NCBI GenBank assembly: GCA_034409055.1
Contig: DAOUMU010000526.1
Coordinates: 1 to 31,485, forward strand
Origin: DAOUMU01 sp034409055
GTDB lineage: Bacteria; Chloroflexota; Anaerolineae; 4572-78; J111
Length of the DNA stretch: 31,485 bases
Direction of reading: 5' to 3'
Below the pieces are notes generated by a model that saw only the letters and a program-made list of their open reading frames with translations, made no database searches and had not been told where the DNA came from. How positions within the stretch are numbered: the stretch's first letter is position 1; the number at the start of each line of letters is the position of its first letter. This document shows positions 7,118 to 14,584 of this stretch, piece after piece. The translations under genes were made by a program, and so were the position numbers.

Positions 7118-8152
7118 TCATAGCAGCCTTGGTTGATCCCACAGGGACAATAATCGCCCCAAGCCCATTGACTTGGCCTGTTGGTAAATTCGCTCGGCTA
7201 CTACCAGGTCTTCGCAGGCCAAACCGAACGAGAGAAAATGGATCCGATCATGCGGGCCGGTGCGGCCTGGGGCTCGTTGTAGCATAATCTCGCGCAAGTT
7301 AACCACATCGCCGTCCTGCAAGCGGCCATCTGAGTAAATTTGGGCCAGGATGGCAGGCTGGTAATGCTTAAACTGCTCCCATTCATCCACCACCAGCAAA
7401 TCGGCCTCGAGCAAGGCTTTGGCTTCGACTTCATTTTTGCCCATTGCCGCCAGGAAACAACCTTCTTTCAGCCAGTCTGCCTGGACAAAAGGTTCACGCG
7501 TGGTGGTCATCGTAGCCACCACGTCGGCCCCTTCGACCGCCTCTGGCACGCTCCCGACCACTTGAATGTTCCACCGATCCGAAAAATCTGCGGCCAGGGC
7601 TGCGGCCTTTTCTTGCTTCAAATCGAATATTCTGAATTCTTTTAACCCGGGCACAGCCAGGCCTATGGCCTCCAGGGTGGTGCGGCCGATGACTCCGGCC
7701 CCGACAAACCCGGCCACCTGCGCGCCCTGGCGAGCCAGATACTTGGCGGCCACACCGGCAGCGGCCCCGGTCCGTATGGCGGTGATGAGCGTGCCATCCA
7801 TGATGGCCACAGGATGGGCCCGCTCAAGGTCGTGCAGGATGATCAGATCCATCCCATACGGCAGATCACCACGGCGCGCGTTATCCATCGATTCGGCCGC
7901 CCATTTGATGCCGGCCCTGTTAATCTCCCCACCGATGTAGGCGGGCATCGACACAGTGAGATAGCGGCGGTGGCCTGTTTCCGGGTCGGGAAACTCGATG
8001 ACGGTCTTGTTAGGTTGTCTGATCTCGCCCCGGCCATGCATCAGAAAGGCTCGCTCGACGTCCTGGAGGGCCAAACTCATGTCTAAAACGCCGCTGGTAA
8101 TGACCTCTTCCTGTTTTAGAAAAAGAAATTCCGGTTTTATTACATCGATCAC
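7118..8152 (-). CDS. Ornithine cyclodeaminase / mu-crystallin family NAD(P)-dependent enzyme
   Basis: Cytoplasmic Rossmann-fold enzyme of the ornithine cyclodeaminase/mu-crystallin family, 344 aa, full length. AIMDGTLITAIRTGAAAGVAAKYLA is the conserved core (Arg/Thr/Gly substrate pocket), and VAGFVGAGVIGRTTLEAI is the dinucleotide-binding Gly-rich loop. The N-terminal pattern (FLFLKQEEVITSGVLDM, MPAYIGGE, AGIKWAAES) resembles the subgroup often annotated as tyramine oxidase subunit B, but the substrate is not fixed by sequence. The family acts on amino or imino acids, which suits the importer genes downstream. The start is a GTG at 8152. A clear promoter lies at 8204-8232. Confidence 0.88.
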   Translation of the reverse strand: MIDVIKPEFLFLKQEEVITSGVLDMSLALQDVERAFLMHGRGEIRQPNKTVIEFPDPETGHRRYLTVSMPAYIGGEINRAGIKWAAESMDNARRGDLPYGMDLIILHDLERAHPVAIMDGTLITAIRTGAAAGVAAKYLARQGAQVAGFVGAGVIGRTTLEAIGLAVPGLKEFRIFDLKQEKAAALAADFSDRWNIQVVGSVPEAVEGADVVATMTTTREPFVQADWLKEGCFLAAMGKNEVEAKALLEADLLVVDEWEQFKHYQPAILAQIYSDGRLQDGDVVNLREIMLQRAPGRTGPHDRIHFLSFGLACEDLVVAERIYQQAKSMGLGRLLSLWDQPRLL

Positions 8153-8203
8153 GGCATCGGTTATCCTGCCACAGTGAAGCCAATTTTGAGAATAGCTGCT
8201 GCA

Positions 8204-8232
8204 AGTATACTCTTTTCTGAATATCTGGGCAA
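8204..8232 (-). promoter_or_regulatory. Promoter for the cyclodeaminase-family gene
   Basis: On the minus strand TTGCCC (8232-8227), a 17-nt spacer and TATACT (8209-8204). The start codon follows about 50 nt downstream. The same TTGCCC -35 box is seen at 14497 and 19020. Confidence 0.6.
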
Positions 8233-8253
8233 TAATTTGTGAACCTATCTATA

Positions 8254-8283
8254 TTGGCGATAGTGAGGGGGTAATGGTACAAT
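8254..8283 (+). promoter_or_regulatory. Possible promoter for the TVP38/DedA-like gene
   Basis: TTGGCG (8254-8259), an 18-nt spacer and TACAAT (8278-8283). The -35 box is weak. It lies 32 nt before the GTG start at 8316 and diverges from the cyclodeaminase promoter. Confidence 0.35.
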
Positions 8284-8315
8284 GGCGGGTATACGCTAGC
8301 AAGTCTACAGGGTAA

Positions 8316-9020
8316 GTGTCAAAAATTCCGCCAAAACTATACAAACCAAATAAGGAGTGGCTCCCCTGGTTGGGAGGCTTCCTGGTCGTTGCTGTGCTGG
8401 CTGCTTTGTGGGTGCCGTTGTCGCGGGTGGGCACAGAGCCGGCCGTGATCCGGGACTGGATTGAACAACTGGGACCGTTAGCCCCGCTGGCCTTTTACTT
8501 GCTCAATGTGACTCAGATTGTGGTGGCCCCGATTCCGGGCTATCCGGTTCAGGTTTGGGGGGGGATTCTGTTTGGCCTCATCCCCGGCTCGATTTACACC
8601 GTGGCCGGTTTGACCACCGGAGGAACGCTGGCGGCCTGGTTGGGACGTCGTCTGGGCCGGCCCTGGTTGGAGAGGCGAATAGGCAAAGAAGAATTAGAGC
8701 ATTGGGGCCAGGTGGCTCACATCGACTCCTTCTGGACCTGGTGGATTATCTTGCTCATTCCGCTGGGGGATATTCCCTATTTTTTTGCCGGTTTGAGTAA
8801 AATTCGCTTGAGCACGTTTGCCCTGGCTATTTTGACCAGCCGCGGCCCCTTTACGGTGTTAATTGTGTGGACGGGGGACAGTGTGATTGATTTACCCCTG
8901 ACCTGGTTGGCTTTGCTAATGGCCGTGGTAGTATTGATAGTCATCATTGGCTTTAGCCAGAGTAAACGAATTGAAGCTTGGGGCCGGGCGTATACAGAGC
9001 GGTACATCAAGCGGTCGTAA
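8316..9020 (+). CDS. TVP38/TMEM64 (DedA/SNARE-associated) family membrane protein
   Basis: Integral membrane protein of 234 aa. A first helix (WLPWLGGFLVVAVLAALWV) precedes the VTT/SNARE-associated domain: PLAPLAFYLLNVTQIVVAPIPGYPVQ, then the Gly-rich GGTLAAWLGRRLGRPWLERRIG, and IILLIPLGDIPYFFAGLSKI (family G-DIPYF-AGL pattern). More helices end the protein. The family is linked to lipid scrambling or transport and envelope homeostasis. No ATG is available; GTG at 8316 with AGGG just upstream is the best start. It has no obvious partner gene. Confidence 0.85.
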   Translation: MSKIPPKLYKPNKEWLPWLGGFLVVAVLAALWVPLSRVGTEPAVIRDWIEQLGPLAPLAFYLLNVTQIVVAPIPGYPVQVWGGILFGLIPGSIYTVAGLTTGGTLAAWLGRRLGRPWLERRIGKEELEHWGQVAHIDSFWTWWIILLIPLGDIPYFFAGLSKIRLSTFALAILTSRGPFTVLIVWTGDSVIDLPLTWLALLMAVVVLIVIIGFSQSKRIEAWGRAYTERYIKRS

Positions 9021-9059
9021 TCTGCCCTAAACCGAATTCCATTCTCATTGGAAAAATCC

Positions 9060-9088
9060 TTGACCTGCCCTTCTGTTTGTGATATGCT
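9060..9088 (+). promoter_or_regulatory. Promoter for the MBL-fold hydrolase gene
   Basis: TTGACC (9060-9065), a 17-nt spacer and TATGCT (9083-9088). It is placed about 45 nt before the GTG at 9133, which argues that the upstream GTG at 9079, lying inside the promoter, is not the start. Confidence 0.5.
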
Positions 9089-9132
9089 TGACTTGTTATA
9101 CCTTTAGCTTTTATGTTTGGGAGGCTTTCCTC

Positions 9133-9966
9133 GTGCGGCGTGAGCGCGTATCTGATGACATCTACGTTTTTACCAGCAGCCTTTATGCCCAGGTGACTGC
9201 CTCAGCAGTCGTGACCAGAGAAGGCATAGTGGTCATAGATACTTTACCTTTTCCCCAGGAAACGTGGGAAATGATCGAACATATTAAAAGCTTGGGCCAG
9301 GGACCTATTAAATATTTGGTGAATACCCACTGGCATGGTGACCATACGAATGGAAGCTATCTTTTTGATGACTCGGTGGAACTGGTTTGCCATAAACGCT
9401 GTCAGGAGGCTCTGCGGGAGTTTGGTCAGGCCGTTCTGGAAGAGTCTAAAGAAACCACGCCCTTGCTTGAAGAAGTCGAACTACGTATCCCTGAGGTTGT
9501 TTTTGAAGATGGGGAGATGGTCTTGCACGTTGGGAATAAATCTGTCGAGATGGCCCTGACGCCTGGTCATACGGCCGACTCAATTGTGGCTTACGTGCGG
9601 GAAGATAAAGTGCTGATCGCGGCTGATACGGTCATGCCGGTCCCTTATTTTGTCTGGGGAGACCGGCACGAATTTAAAAAGTCACTCGATTTTTTGAGGC
9701 GATACAACCTGGATAGTATTGTGCAGGGACATGGCGAAGTATTGCTGCGGGGTGAGATTCCAGGGGCGATTGAATCAAGTATTCGGTATTTAGAAGTTCT
9801 CGAGCGAAAAGTAGCTGAACTCGTCGAAAAAGGTGCCAGCAAAAAAGTACTCAACAAGTTAACCATCGATAAATGCGGTAAAAGCCGGATCCCATTAAAT
9901 GGCCTGGTCCAGGACCTGCACCGGGCCAATGTCGAGTTCTTATATGATGAGCTGAGTGGTGAATGA
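9133..9966 (+). CDS. MBL-fold (metallo-beta-lactamase superfamily) metallohydrolase
   Basis: Metal-dependent hydrolase, 277 aa from the GTG at 9133, which has GGGAGG 9 nt upstream. It carries the zinc motif HWHGDH at about residues 66-71, a distal metal-site His in ALTPGHTADSIVAYV, a bridging Asp in LIAADTVMPVPYF, and the final His in SIVQGHGEVLLRG. No signal peptide is seen, so it is probably cytoplasmic. The superfamily covers lactonases, glyoxalases, phosphodiesterases and others; the substrate is unknown. It converges with murA, with a 39-bp repeat in the gap. Confidence 0.88.
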   Translation: MRRERVSDDIYVFTSSLYAQVTASAVVTREGIVVIDTLPFPQETWEMIEHIKSLGQGPIKYLVNTHWHGDHTNGSYLFDDSVELVCHKRCQEALREFGQAVLEESKETTPLLEEVELRIPEVVFEDGEMVLHVGNKSVEMALTPGHTADSIVAYVREDKVLIAADTVMPVPYFVWGDRHEFKKSLDFLRRYNLDSIVQGHGEVLLRGEIPGAIESSIRYLEVLERKVAELVEKGASKKVLNKLTIDKCGKSRIPLNGLVQDLHRANVEFLYDELSGE

Positions 9967-9968
9967 GT

Positions 9969-10007
9969 GAACCCATACCCAAAAAGCGGGCACAGGCAGG
10001 GCAAGTG
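9969..10007. repeat. 39-bp dispersed repeat, copy 1
   Basis: The sequence beginning GAACCCATACC and ending GGCACAGGCAGGGCAAGTG recurs at 17063-17101 with two mismatches. A shortened form lacking the middle 21 nt lies at 26692-26709. Both full copies adjoin GAATGGCGAATA words. It fills the gap between two convergent genes. Confidence 0.75.
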
Positions 10008-10032
10008 AAGCGAATGGCGAATAATAATGACC

Positions 10033-11319
10033 TTAATCGCTTATTCGTTTGATTTTGGCGCCCAGCTCAAGTAATTTGCCTTCAATATTTTCGTAGCCGC
10101 GATCAATCTGACCGATGTTGCGAATGATGGTTTTGCCCTCTGCGCAAAGAGCGGCGATCAATAAGGCGATGCCAGCCCGGATGTCCGGGCTGGAAATGCC
10201 CTGCCGGTCACCGCGTAGCATGCTGGGACCTTGCACCAGGGCTCGATGTGGGTCGCACAGCACAATACGGGCGCCCATACTGATGAGGCGATCAACGAAG
10301 TAAAGGCGACTCTCATACATTTTTTCGTGGAAAAGAACCGTGCCGGTAGCCTGGGTGGCTGCCACCAGGGTTACGCTCATCATATCGGCCGGAAAAGCAG
10401 GCCAGGGCGCATCATCAATTGTGGGAATGGCGTTGCCTATATCGGGCATCACCACCATTAACTGGTTGTCGGGCAGGAAAATATCGTTGCCACGAATTTC
10501 AGGAACGATGCCCAGTCGATCATAAACCATCAGCGTCATCCGCAGATGTTCAGGCACGGCATTTTTAATCAAAATTTCGCCCTCGGTGACGGCAGAGAGG
10601 GCCATAAAGCTGCCTACTTCTAAATAATCGGAGCCAAGCGTAAACTCTGCCCCACCCAGCGATTTAACGCCGTGAATAGTGAGGGTATTTGAGCCAATGC
10701 CTTCAATATGCGCTCCCATTTGATTGAGCATCAAGCACAAATCCTGGATGTGTGGTTCCGAGGCGGCGTTACGGATGATGGTCGTTCCTTCGGCTTGCAC
10801 CGCCGCCAGAATGGTATTTTCTGTAGCGGTCACACTGGCCTCATCCAGCAAAATGTCTTGACCGCGTAGGTGAGAGGCCGTCAAAACAAATTCGCCGTTA
10901 TATTTAAAATTGACTCCGAGTGATTGTAAGGCCAGAATGTGGGTGTCAACCCGTCGCCGGCCAATCTGGTCACCACCTGGCTGGCTGAGTTTTACCTCGC
11001 CCTCCCGGGCCAGGAGTGAGCCCATCAGTACCAGGGCCCCTCGCATTTTGGCAAAACGAGCCGGATCGGGAGTAGTCTTACGAAGGGTTCCTGCGCGTAG
11101 GGTTACATTGTGGGCATCGTGGCGAGTCACTTCGACACCCAAATCTTCTACAATATTGAACATCGTCCGTACATCCCCAATGTTGGGCAGGTTGTGTAGA
11201 ATCACCGGTTGGTCGGTGAGCAAGGCAGCCGAAATGAGGGGAAAGGCTGCGTTTTTATTGCCACTGGGGATAACAACCCCATTCAGTGGTGCTTTTCCTT
11301 CGATAATAAATGCATCCAT
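10033..11319 (-). CDS. murA: UDP-N-acetylglucosamine 1-carboxyvinyltransferase (MurA), Asp variant
   Basis: First committed enzyme of peptidoglycan synthesis, transferring enolpyruvate from PEP to UDP-GlcNAc in the cytoplasm; 428 aa from the ATG at 11319. SGNKNAA gives the substrate-binding Lys22-Asn23, FPADM holds the catalytic Asp region and DIRAGIALLIAAL the PEP-binding Arg. The active-site loop reads PGGDQIGRRRVD, so the usual Cys (Cys115 of E. coli) is Asp117. Asp at this position is known in mycobacterial and chlamydial MurA and gives fosfomycin insensitivity with retained activity. A TTG at 11343 overlaps the upstream stop, but the ATG matches family N-termini. It is probably co-transcribed with the SAM hydrolase-family gene. 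Confidence 0.96.
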   Translation of the reverse strand: MDAFIIEGKAPLNGVVIPSGNKNAAFPLISAALLTDQPVILHNLPNIGDVRTMFNIVEDLGVEVTRHDAHNVTLRAGTLRKTTPDPARFAKMRGALVLMGSLLAREGEVKLSQPGGDQIGRRRVDTHILALQSLGVNFKYNGEFVLTASHLRGQDILLDEASVTATENTILAAVQAEGTTIIRNAASEPHIQDLCLMLNQMGAHIEGIGSNTLTIHGVKSLGGAEFTLGSDYLEVGSFMALSAVTEGEILIKNAVPEHLRMTLMVYDRLGIVPEIRGNDIFLPDNQLMVVMPDIGNAIPTIDDAPWPAFPADMMSVTLVAATQATGTVLFHEKMYESRLYFVDRLISMGARIVLCDPHRALVQGPSMLRGDRQGISSPDIRAGIALLIAALCAEGKTIIRNIGQIDRGYENIEGKLLELGAKIKRISD

Positions 11320-11339
11320 AGGTCTGTAATCTGTAGCGT

Positions 11340-12173
11340 TCAAAGTTTAGTAATCAAGTTACGCATACTTACCTTAACCACGTCACCCAATTGTAGGTCT
11401 AAGGCTTGGGCAGCGTTGCCGTTGCGAATGGCTATTTCGATGTGATTGCGCGTGCTGCCGGTGTAGGCCAGTAACTGACCTTCTTCTACATCGGCAAACG
11501 TTTGGCTGAGCGATTTGATGATTTTATTGCCGATGGTAAAGGTAACGTTTATCTTATCATCAATGTGATGGGGGGTGATATCCAGGATCAAGTTGCCAAA
11601 GCGATCGATGTATATGATCCGGCTTTCGCCGTCCTGGGCTATCGATTGGTTTCTGGAGCCAAACTCTAATTGAACCAGGTTGGTAACCGGCGGACCAAAT
11701 TCACTCAGGGGTACGCCATTGGCGATGTGTGCGGCTGCTGGCGCAAAAATGTCGCGCCCATGAAACGTGGTGCTCACCCCGGGTAGTTGATAATCAGGAT
11801 TGGTCAAGGTAACGGCTTCCAGCACGTTGATCTGTCCGGCACTTAATATCAGGCTAAACACGCCGTTGTCCGGCCCGACGAAAATGCCGTGGGTGGTACG
11901 TATGGCAATGGCCCGGCGCTGGCTGCCAACGCCGGGATCAACCACTACGCAGTGGATGGCCTGAGCTGGATAGTAGCTAAAAGCCTGGTATAATACAAAA
12001 GCCGCCGTGTGAATGTCCTGGGGAGGGATGTCATGGGATAAAGCACTCAGGTTTGCTGTAGGGCAGATGGTTAAAATCACGCCCTGCATGGCCCCCACAT
12101 AGCCGTCTTTTTGTCCAAAGTCGGTGGTCAGGCTAATAATGGGGGGGGGATCAGGTTGCGATCGTACGGTCAT
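11340..12173 (-). CDS. SAM hydroxide adenosyltransferase (DUF62 family)
   Basis: Cytoplasmic enzyme of the S-adenosyl-L-methionine hydroxide adenosyltransferase family, 277 aa, which hydrolyses SAM to adenosine and methionine. ISLTTDFGQKDGYVGAMQGVI is the conserved N-terminal motif (Asp-Phe-Gly...Gly-x-Met-x-Gly), VVDPGVGSQRR and FVGPDNGVFSLIL the other active-site motifs, and GRDIFAPAAAHIANG closes the N-terminal domain. A smaller beta-barrel C-terminal domain follows. GGAGGA precedes the ATG by about 8 nt. A near-consensus promoter lies just upstream and murA follows 20 nt downstream. Confidence 0.93.
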   Translation of the reverse strand: MTVRSQPDPPPIISLTTDFGQKDGYVGAMQGVILTICPTANLSALSHDIPPQDIHTAAFVLYQAFSYYPAQAIHCVVVDPGVGSQRRAIAIRTTHGIFVGPDNGVFSLILSAGQINVLEAVTLTNPDYQLPGVSTTFHGRDIFAPAAAHIANGVPLSEFGPPVTNLVQLEFGSRNQSIAQDGESRIIYIDRFGNLILDITPHHIDDKINVTFTIGNKIIKSLSQTFADVEEGQLLAYTGSTRNHIEIAIRNGNAAQALDLQLGDVVKVSMRNLITKL

Positions 12174-12200
12174 TAATGACTATCCTCCAAACAGCCGTCT

Positions 12201-12229
12201 ATTGTACGCCAGCTAGGGGGGAGCGTCAA
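12201..12229 (-). promoter_or_regulatory. Promoter for the SAM hydrolase-murA pair
   Basis: On the minus strand TTGACG (12229-12224), a 17-nt spacer and TACAAT (12206-12201). The start codon follows about 28 nt after the -10 box, with a Shine-Dalgarno site between. Confidence 0.65.
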
Positions 12230-12270
12230 AATAGGTGATTCGTTCTAAATTTATGATGATTGGAGCAAGT

Positions 12271-13338
12271 ATGGGTACAGCAGTTGTCAACTTAATCATT
12301 ATGGCTCTGGCCATTTACTTATTATCAATTATTACCGACGAATTTTTTATCGAAAGTCTGGATCAAATATCCAAAAAATGGAAATTGCCGGGTAATGTGG
12401 CCGGTGCTTCCCTCATGGCGATGGGCTCGTCCGCGCCGGAACTGGCGATTGCCCTTTTCTCCTTGTTCAAAGAAGGGGGAGCGCACAGCGATGTGGGGAT
12501 TGGCACTATTGTCGGTTCGGCGGTGTTTAATATTTTGGTCATTACCGGCCTGTCGGCCATTGCCAGGCCGGCTAAGGTGACCTGGCAGGTGATAGTTCGT
12601 GACTGTGCCGTTTATGTAGGCAGCATCGTTTTACTGCTGATTTCATTTGCAGATGGGACTATCAGCCTGCTTGAGGCCCTGGCTTTTTTAGGGCTTTACC
12701 TGGTTTACATTTATCTCCTGTTTCAATGGCATCACTTTGTGGAGGCAGAGGAGTTGGAAAAGGTTCAGATGATTGAAACCGGGTTTCAAGACCATCGCCA
12801 GAATCCGGCTTTCTATCATAAAATCAGCAGTGTCATTGAAACGGGCCTCGGTTTTTTGACAGGCGACCCTCGAAAAGCTTATCTCCGGGCATTTTTCGTC
12901 TCTATTCTATTTGTGGCCGGGATTAGCTGGGTGTTGGTGGACAGTGCCGTGCTCTTTGCCGAAACGGTGGGGGTGCCTCCGGTCATTGTGGCTTTAACCA
13001 TCCTGGCCGGCGGTACGTCGGTGCCGGATCTGCTCTCGTCGATTATTGTTGCCCGGCAGGGACGGGGGGAAATGGCCGTGGCCAATGCGGTTGGCTCAAA
13101 CATTTTTGATATTTTGGTCGGCCTGGGCCTGCCCTGGCTGATTGTGCTCCTTTTCCGTTCCCCAACCATCCACGTTGGAACCGAGAATTTGTGGCTGGCC
13201 ACGATTATTTTGCTGGGTACCGTTCTGCTTCTATTTATCTTCCTCTCGACCGGGCGCCTGTTGAGTCGCAAAGAGGGCTGGGCACTGGTGGTAGTTTATG
13301 TAGCCTACGTGTTATGGACCTGGTTGGGGGGAGGATGA
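12271..13338 (+). CDS. Calcium/sodium antiporter (CaxA/YrbG, CaCA superfamily)
   Basis: Integral membrane cation exchanger of about 355 aa. The two alpha-repeats are visible: GASLMAMGSSAPELAIALFS near the N-terminus and LTILAGGTSVPDLLSSIIVA in the second half, each with its ion-binding acidic residue (Glu/Asp after Pro). They are followed by the paired motifs GTIVGSAVFNILVITG and ANAVGSNIFDILVGLGLPW. About ten helices are present. I prefer the ATG at 12271 because GGAG lies 5 nt upstream; a GTG at 12235 and an ATG at 12253 are alternatives. Its last 27 nt overlap the convergent ATPase gene. Confidence 0.92.
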   Translation: MGTAVVNLIIMALAIYLLSIITDEFFIESLDQISKKWKLPGNVAGASLMAMGSSAPELAIALFSLFKEGGAHSDVGIGTIVGSAVFNILVITGLSAIARPAKVTWQVIVRDCAVYVGSIVLLLISFADGTISLLEALAFLGLYLVYIYLLFQWHHFVEAEELEKVQMIETGFQDHRQNPAFYHKISSVIETGLGFLTGDPRKAYLRAFFVSILFVAGISWVLVDSAVLFAETVGVPPVIVALTILAGGTSVPDLLSSIIVARQGRGEMAVANAVGSNIFDILVGLGLPWLIVLLFRSPTIHVGTENLWLATIILLGTVLLLFIFLSTGRLLSRKEGWALVVVYVAYVLWTWLGGG

Positions 13339-14154
13339 TCCTGTTACCAGCCAATCGACAATTCGTTGGGCAACGACGTCGGGAGATTGGGAAGTGGTGT
13401 CGAAAACCAGCACTTGTTTTGGGGGCAAGGTATGGGTAAGGTGGACCCGGGCTGTGCTAGAGTCATAATTGCGCCGTTCCTCGACAATAATGGTAGTATT
13501 CTTCACCACTGTATCGGTTGAGATGCGAGCAGCGCGGGCCATTTTGGCAATTTGGCGTAATTGCTCTTCGTTGAAAACGGCTCGGATATCTGGTATGTTC
13601 ATCAGGGCAGCGATTAAGTTGTGCCCGACCAGCGAGGTTTGAATGATTGTTGTATCAGAAACATCCCCTCGCTTCAGCAAGCGCTTGAGACGGACCATAT
13701 CCGGCGCGTCTAGCACAATAAAACGGGCTTCAGGAAAATAAGTGACGGCGTGTTGTACCTCGTCCAGACCGCGTAAACCGTCAAAGATTAATGGGGGGGC
13801 AGCCGTTGCCGGATCAATGGCCAATCGACTCAAGGCGTGGGCTATACCACCAGGATATTTAGCCCGGTAGCGAGCCGTGTATTCAAATCGCTCCACCCGG
13901 TCGGTGACCAGATTGGGGGTTTGTCCAGCTTCTCGCTGAAACCAAGCGATAATTTTGTTGGTAATTTCCCGACGATCTGGAAGCAAAGTAAAGGTTAGAC
14001 CGGCTTCAGGTAACAATTCCAAAACGGTTGATTTCCCCACCCCCGTCAGGCCAACCACAATTACCAGGGCAAACTCGGTTAGTCGTCGAAAGCGGGGCGG
14101 CGCCTTTTCTGTTTCAAAGTTAAGGACAGCTTGATCCCAATTTAGCCTATTCAT
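13312..14154 (-). CDS. P-loop NTPase, function unknown
   Basis: Cytoplasmic ATP/GTP-binding protein of 280 aa with Walker A GLTGVGKST at residues 35-43. LIFDGLRGLDEV and RFIVLDAPDMVRLKRLLKR look like Walker-B and lid regions of a small-molecule or adenylate-kinase-like kinase. A C-terminal helical part contains NEEQLRQIAKMARAARIST. I cannot assign a substrate. The start at 14154 has GAGG upstream. The 3' end overlaps the antiporter gene tail by 27 nt in convergent orientation. REP-like hairpins lie upstream. Confidence 0.75.
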   Translation of the reverse strand: MNRLNWDQAVLNFETEKAPPRFRRLTEFALVIVVGLTGVGKSTVLELLPEAGLTFTLLPDRREITNKIIAWFQREAGQTPNLVTDRVERFEYTARYRAKYPGGIAHALSRLAIDPATAAPPLIFDGLRGLDEVQHAVTYFPEARFIVLDAPDMVRLKRLLKRGDVSDTTIIQTSLVGHNLIAALMNIPDIRAVFNEEQLRQIAKMARAARISTDTVVKNTTIIVEERRNYDSSTARVHLTHTLPPKQVLVFDTTSQSPDVVAQRIVDWLVTGSSSPQPGP

Positions 14155-14180
14155 TGGCCTCTTTCACTATCTAGATTTCT

Positions 14181-14256
14181 GTTGCAAAACGTAGCCAGGG
14201 CATCCCTATGCCCGCCGTAGACGCATAGGGATGCGTCGTCTACAAGGTTTTGCAAC
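14181..14256. repeat. REP-like hairpin repeat, copy A
   Basis: Starts GTTGCAAAAC and ends GTTTTGCAAC, perfect 10-bp inverted ends, enclosing an imperfect stem with GCATCCCTATG and CATAGGGATGC. It is the most divergent of three related copies between the ATPase gene and the S41 protease promoter. Confidence 0.75.
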
Positions 14257-14340
14257 AAGAACGGTCTAACGCTCGCCATACAGTTTAACCTCGATTTAAC
14301 CACAATCCAGCAATATACACAAGTTAGTCTGGTTTCCAGG

Positions 14341-14410
14341 GCAAAACGTAGGCCAGACATCGCTATGCCTTGCCGCTGGCGCATGGGGATGCGCCAGCTA
14401 CAGTTTTACA
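14341..14410. repeat. REP-like hairpin repeat, copy B
   Basis: Begins GCAAAACGTAGGCCAGACAT and contains CTGGCGCATGGGGATGCGCC, itself a hairpin, then CAGCTACAGTTTTAC. The ends ACGTA/TACAG and AAAAC/GTTTT are complementary. It shares most bases with copy C. Confidence 0.75.
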
Positions 14411-14424
14411 CTGAGTACTGCCTA

Positions 14425-14492
14425 GAAAACGTAGGCCAGGCATCCCTATGTCCTGCCGCTGGCGCATGGGGATGCGCCAGTTACAGTTTTAT
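14425..14492. repeat. REP-like hairpin repeat, copy C
   Basis: Begins GAAAACGTAGGCCAGGCATC and contains the same CTGGCGCATGGGGATGCGCC hairpin as copy B, then CAGTTACAGTTTTA. All three copies share orientation and lie within 312 nt, ending just before the promoter at 14497. Confidence 0.75.
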
Positions 14493-14496
14493 TGTT

Positions 14497-14525
14497 TTGC
14501 CCCACCTTTGTATCCGTGCTACAAT
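14497..14525 (+). promoter_or_regulatory. Promoter for the S41 protease-smpB run
   Basis: TTGCCC (14497-14502), a 17-nt spacer and TACAAT (14520-14525), 59 nt before the first protease ATG. The -10 region TCCGTGCTACA also occurs in the promoter at 19020-19048. Confidence 0.6.
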
Positions 14526-14584
14526 TTAAATTCCGACTTTGAAATCCTACATCCTTAAACAGTGGGAAGAGACAGGGCTCATTT

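Noticed and set aside
9079..9132. Longer N-terminus for the MBL-fold hydrolase
   Set aside because: The GTG at 9079 lies inside the predicted promoter, while GTG at 9133 has a strong GGGAGG upstream.
14151..14384. 77-codon minus-strand open frame
   Set aside because: It runs through REP-like repeat copy A, has no recognisable features and no good start context.
14181..14492. CRISPR array
   Set aside because: Three copies are unevenly spaced and are hairpins of about 70 nt that diverge from each other; no uniform repeat-spacer pattern.
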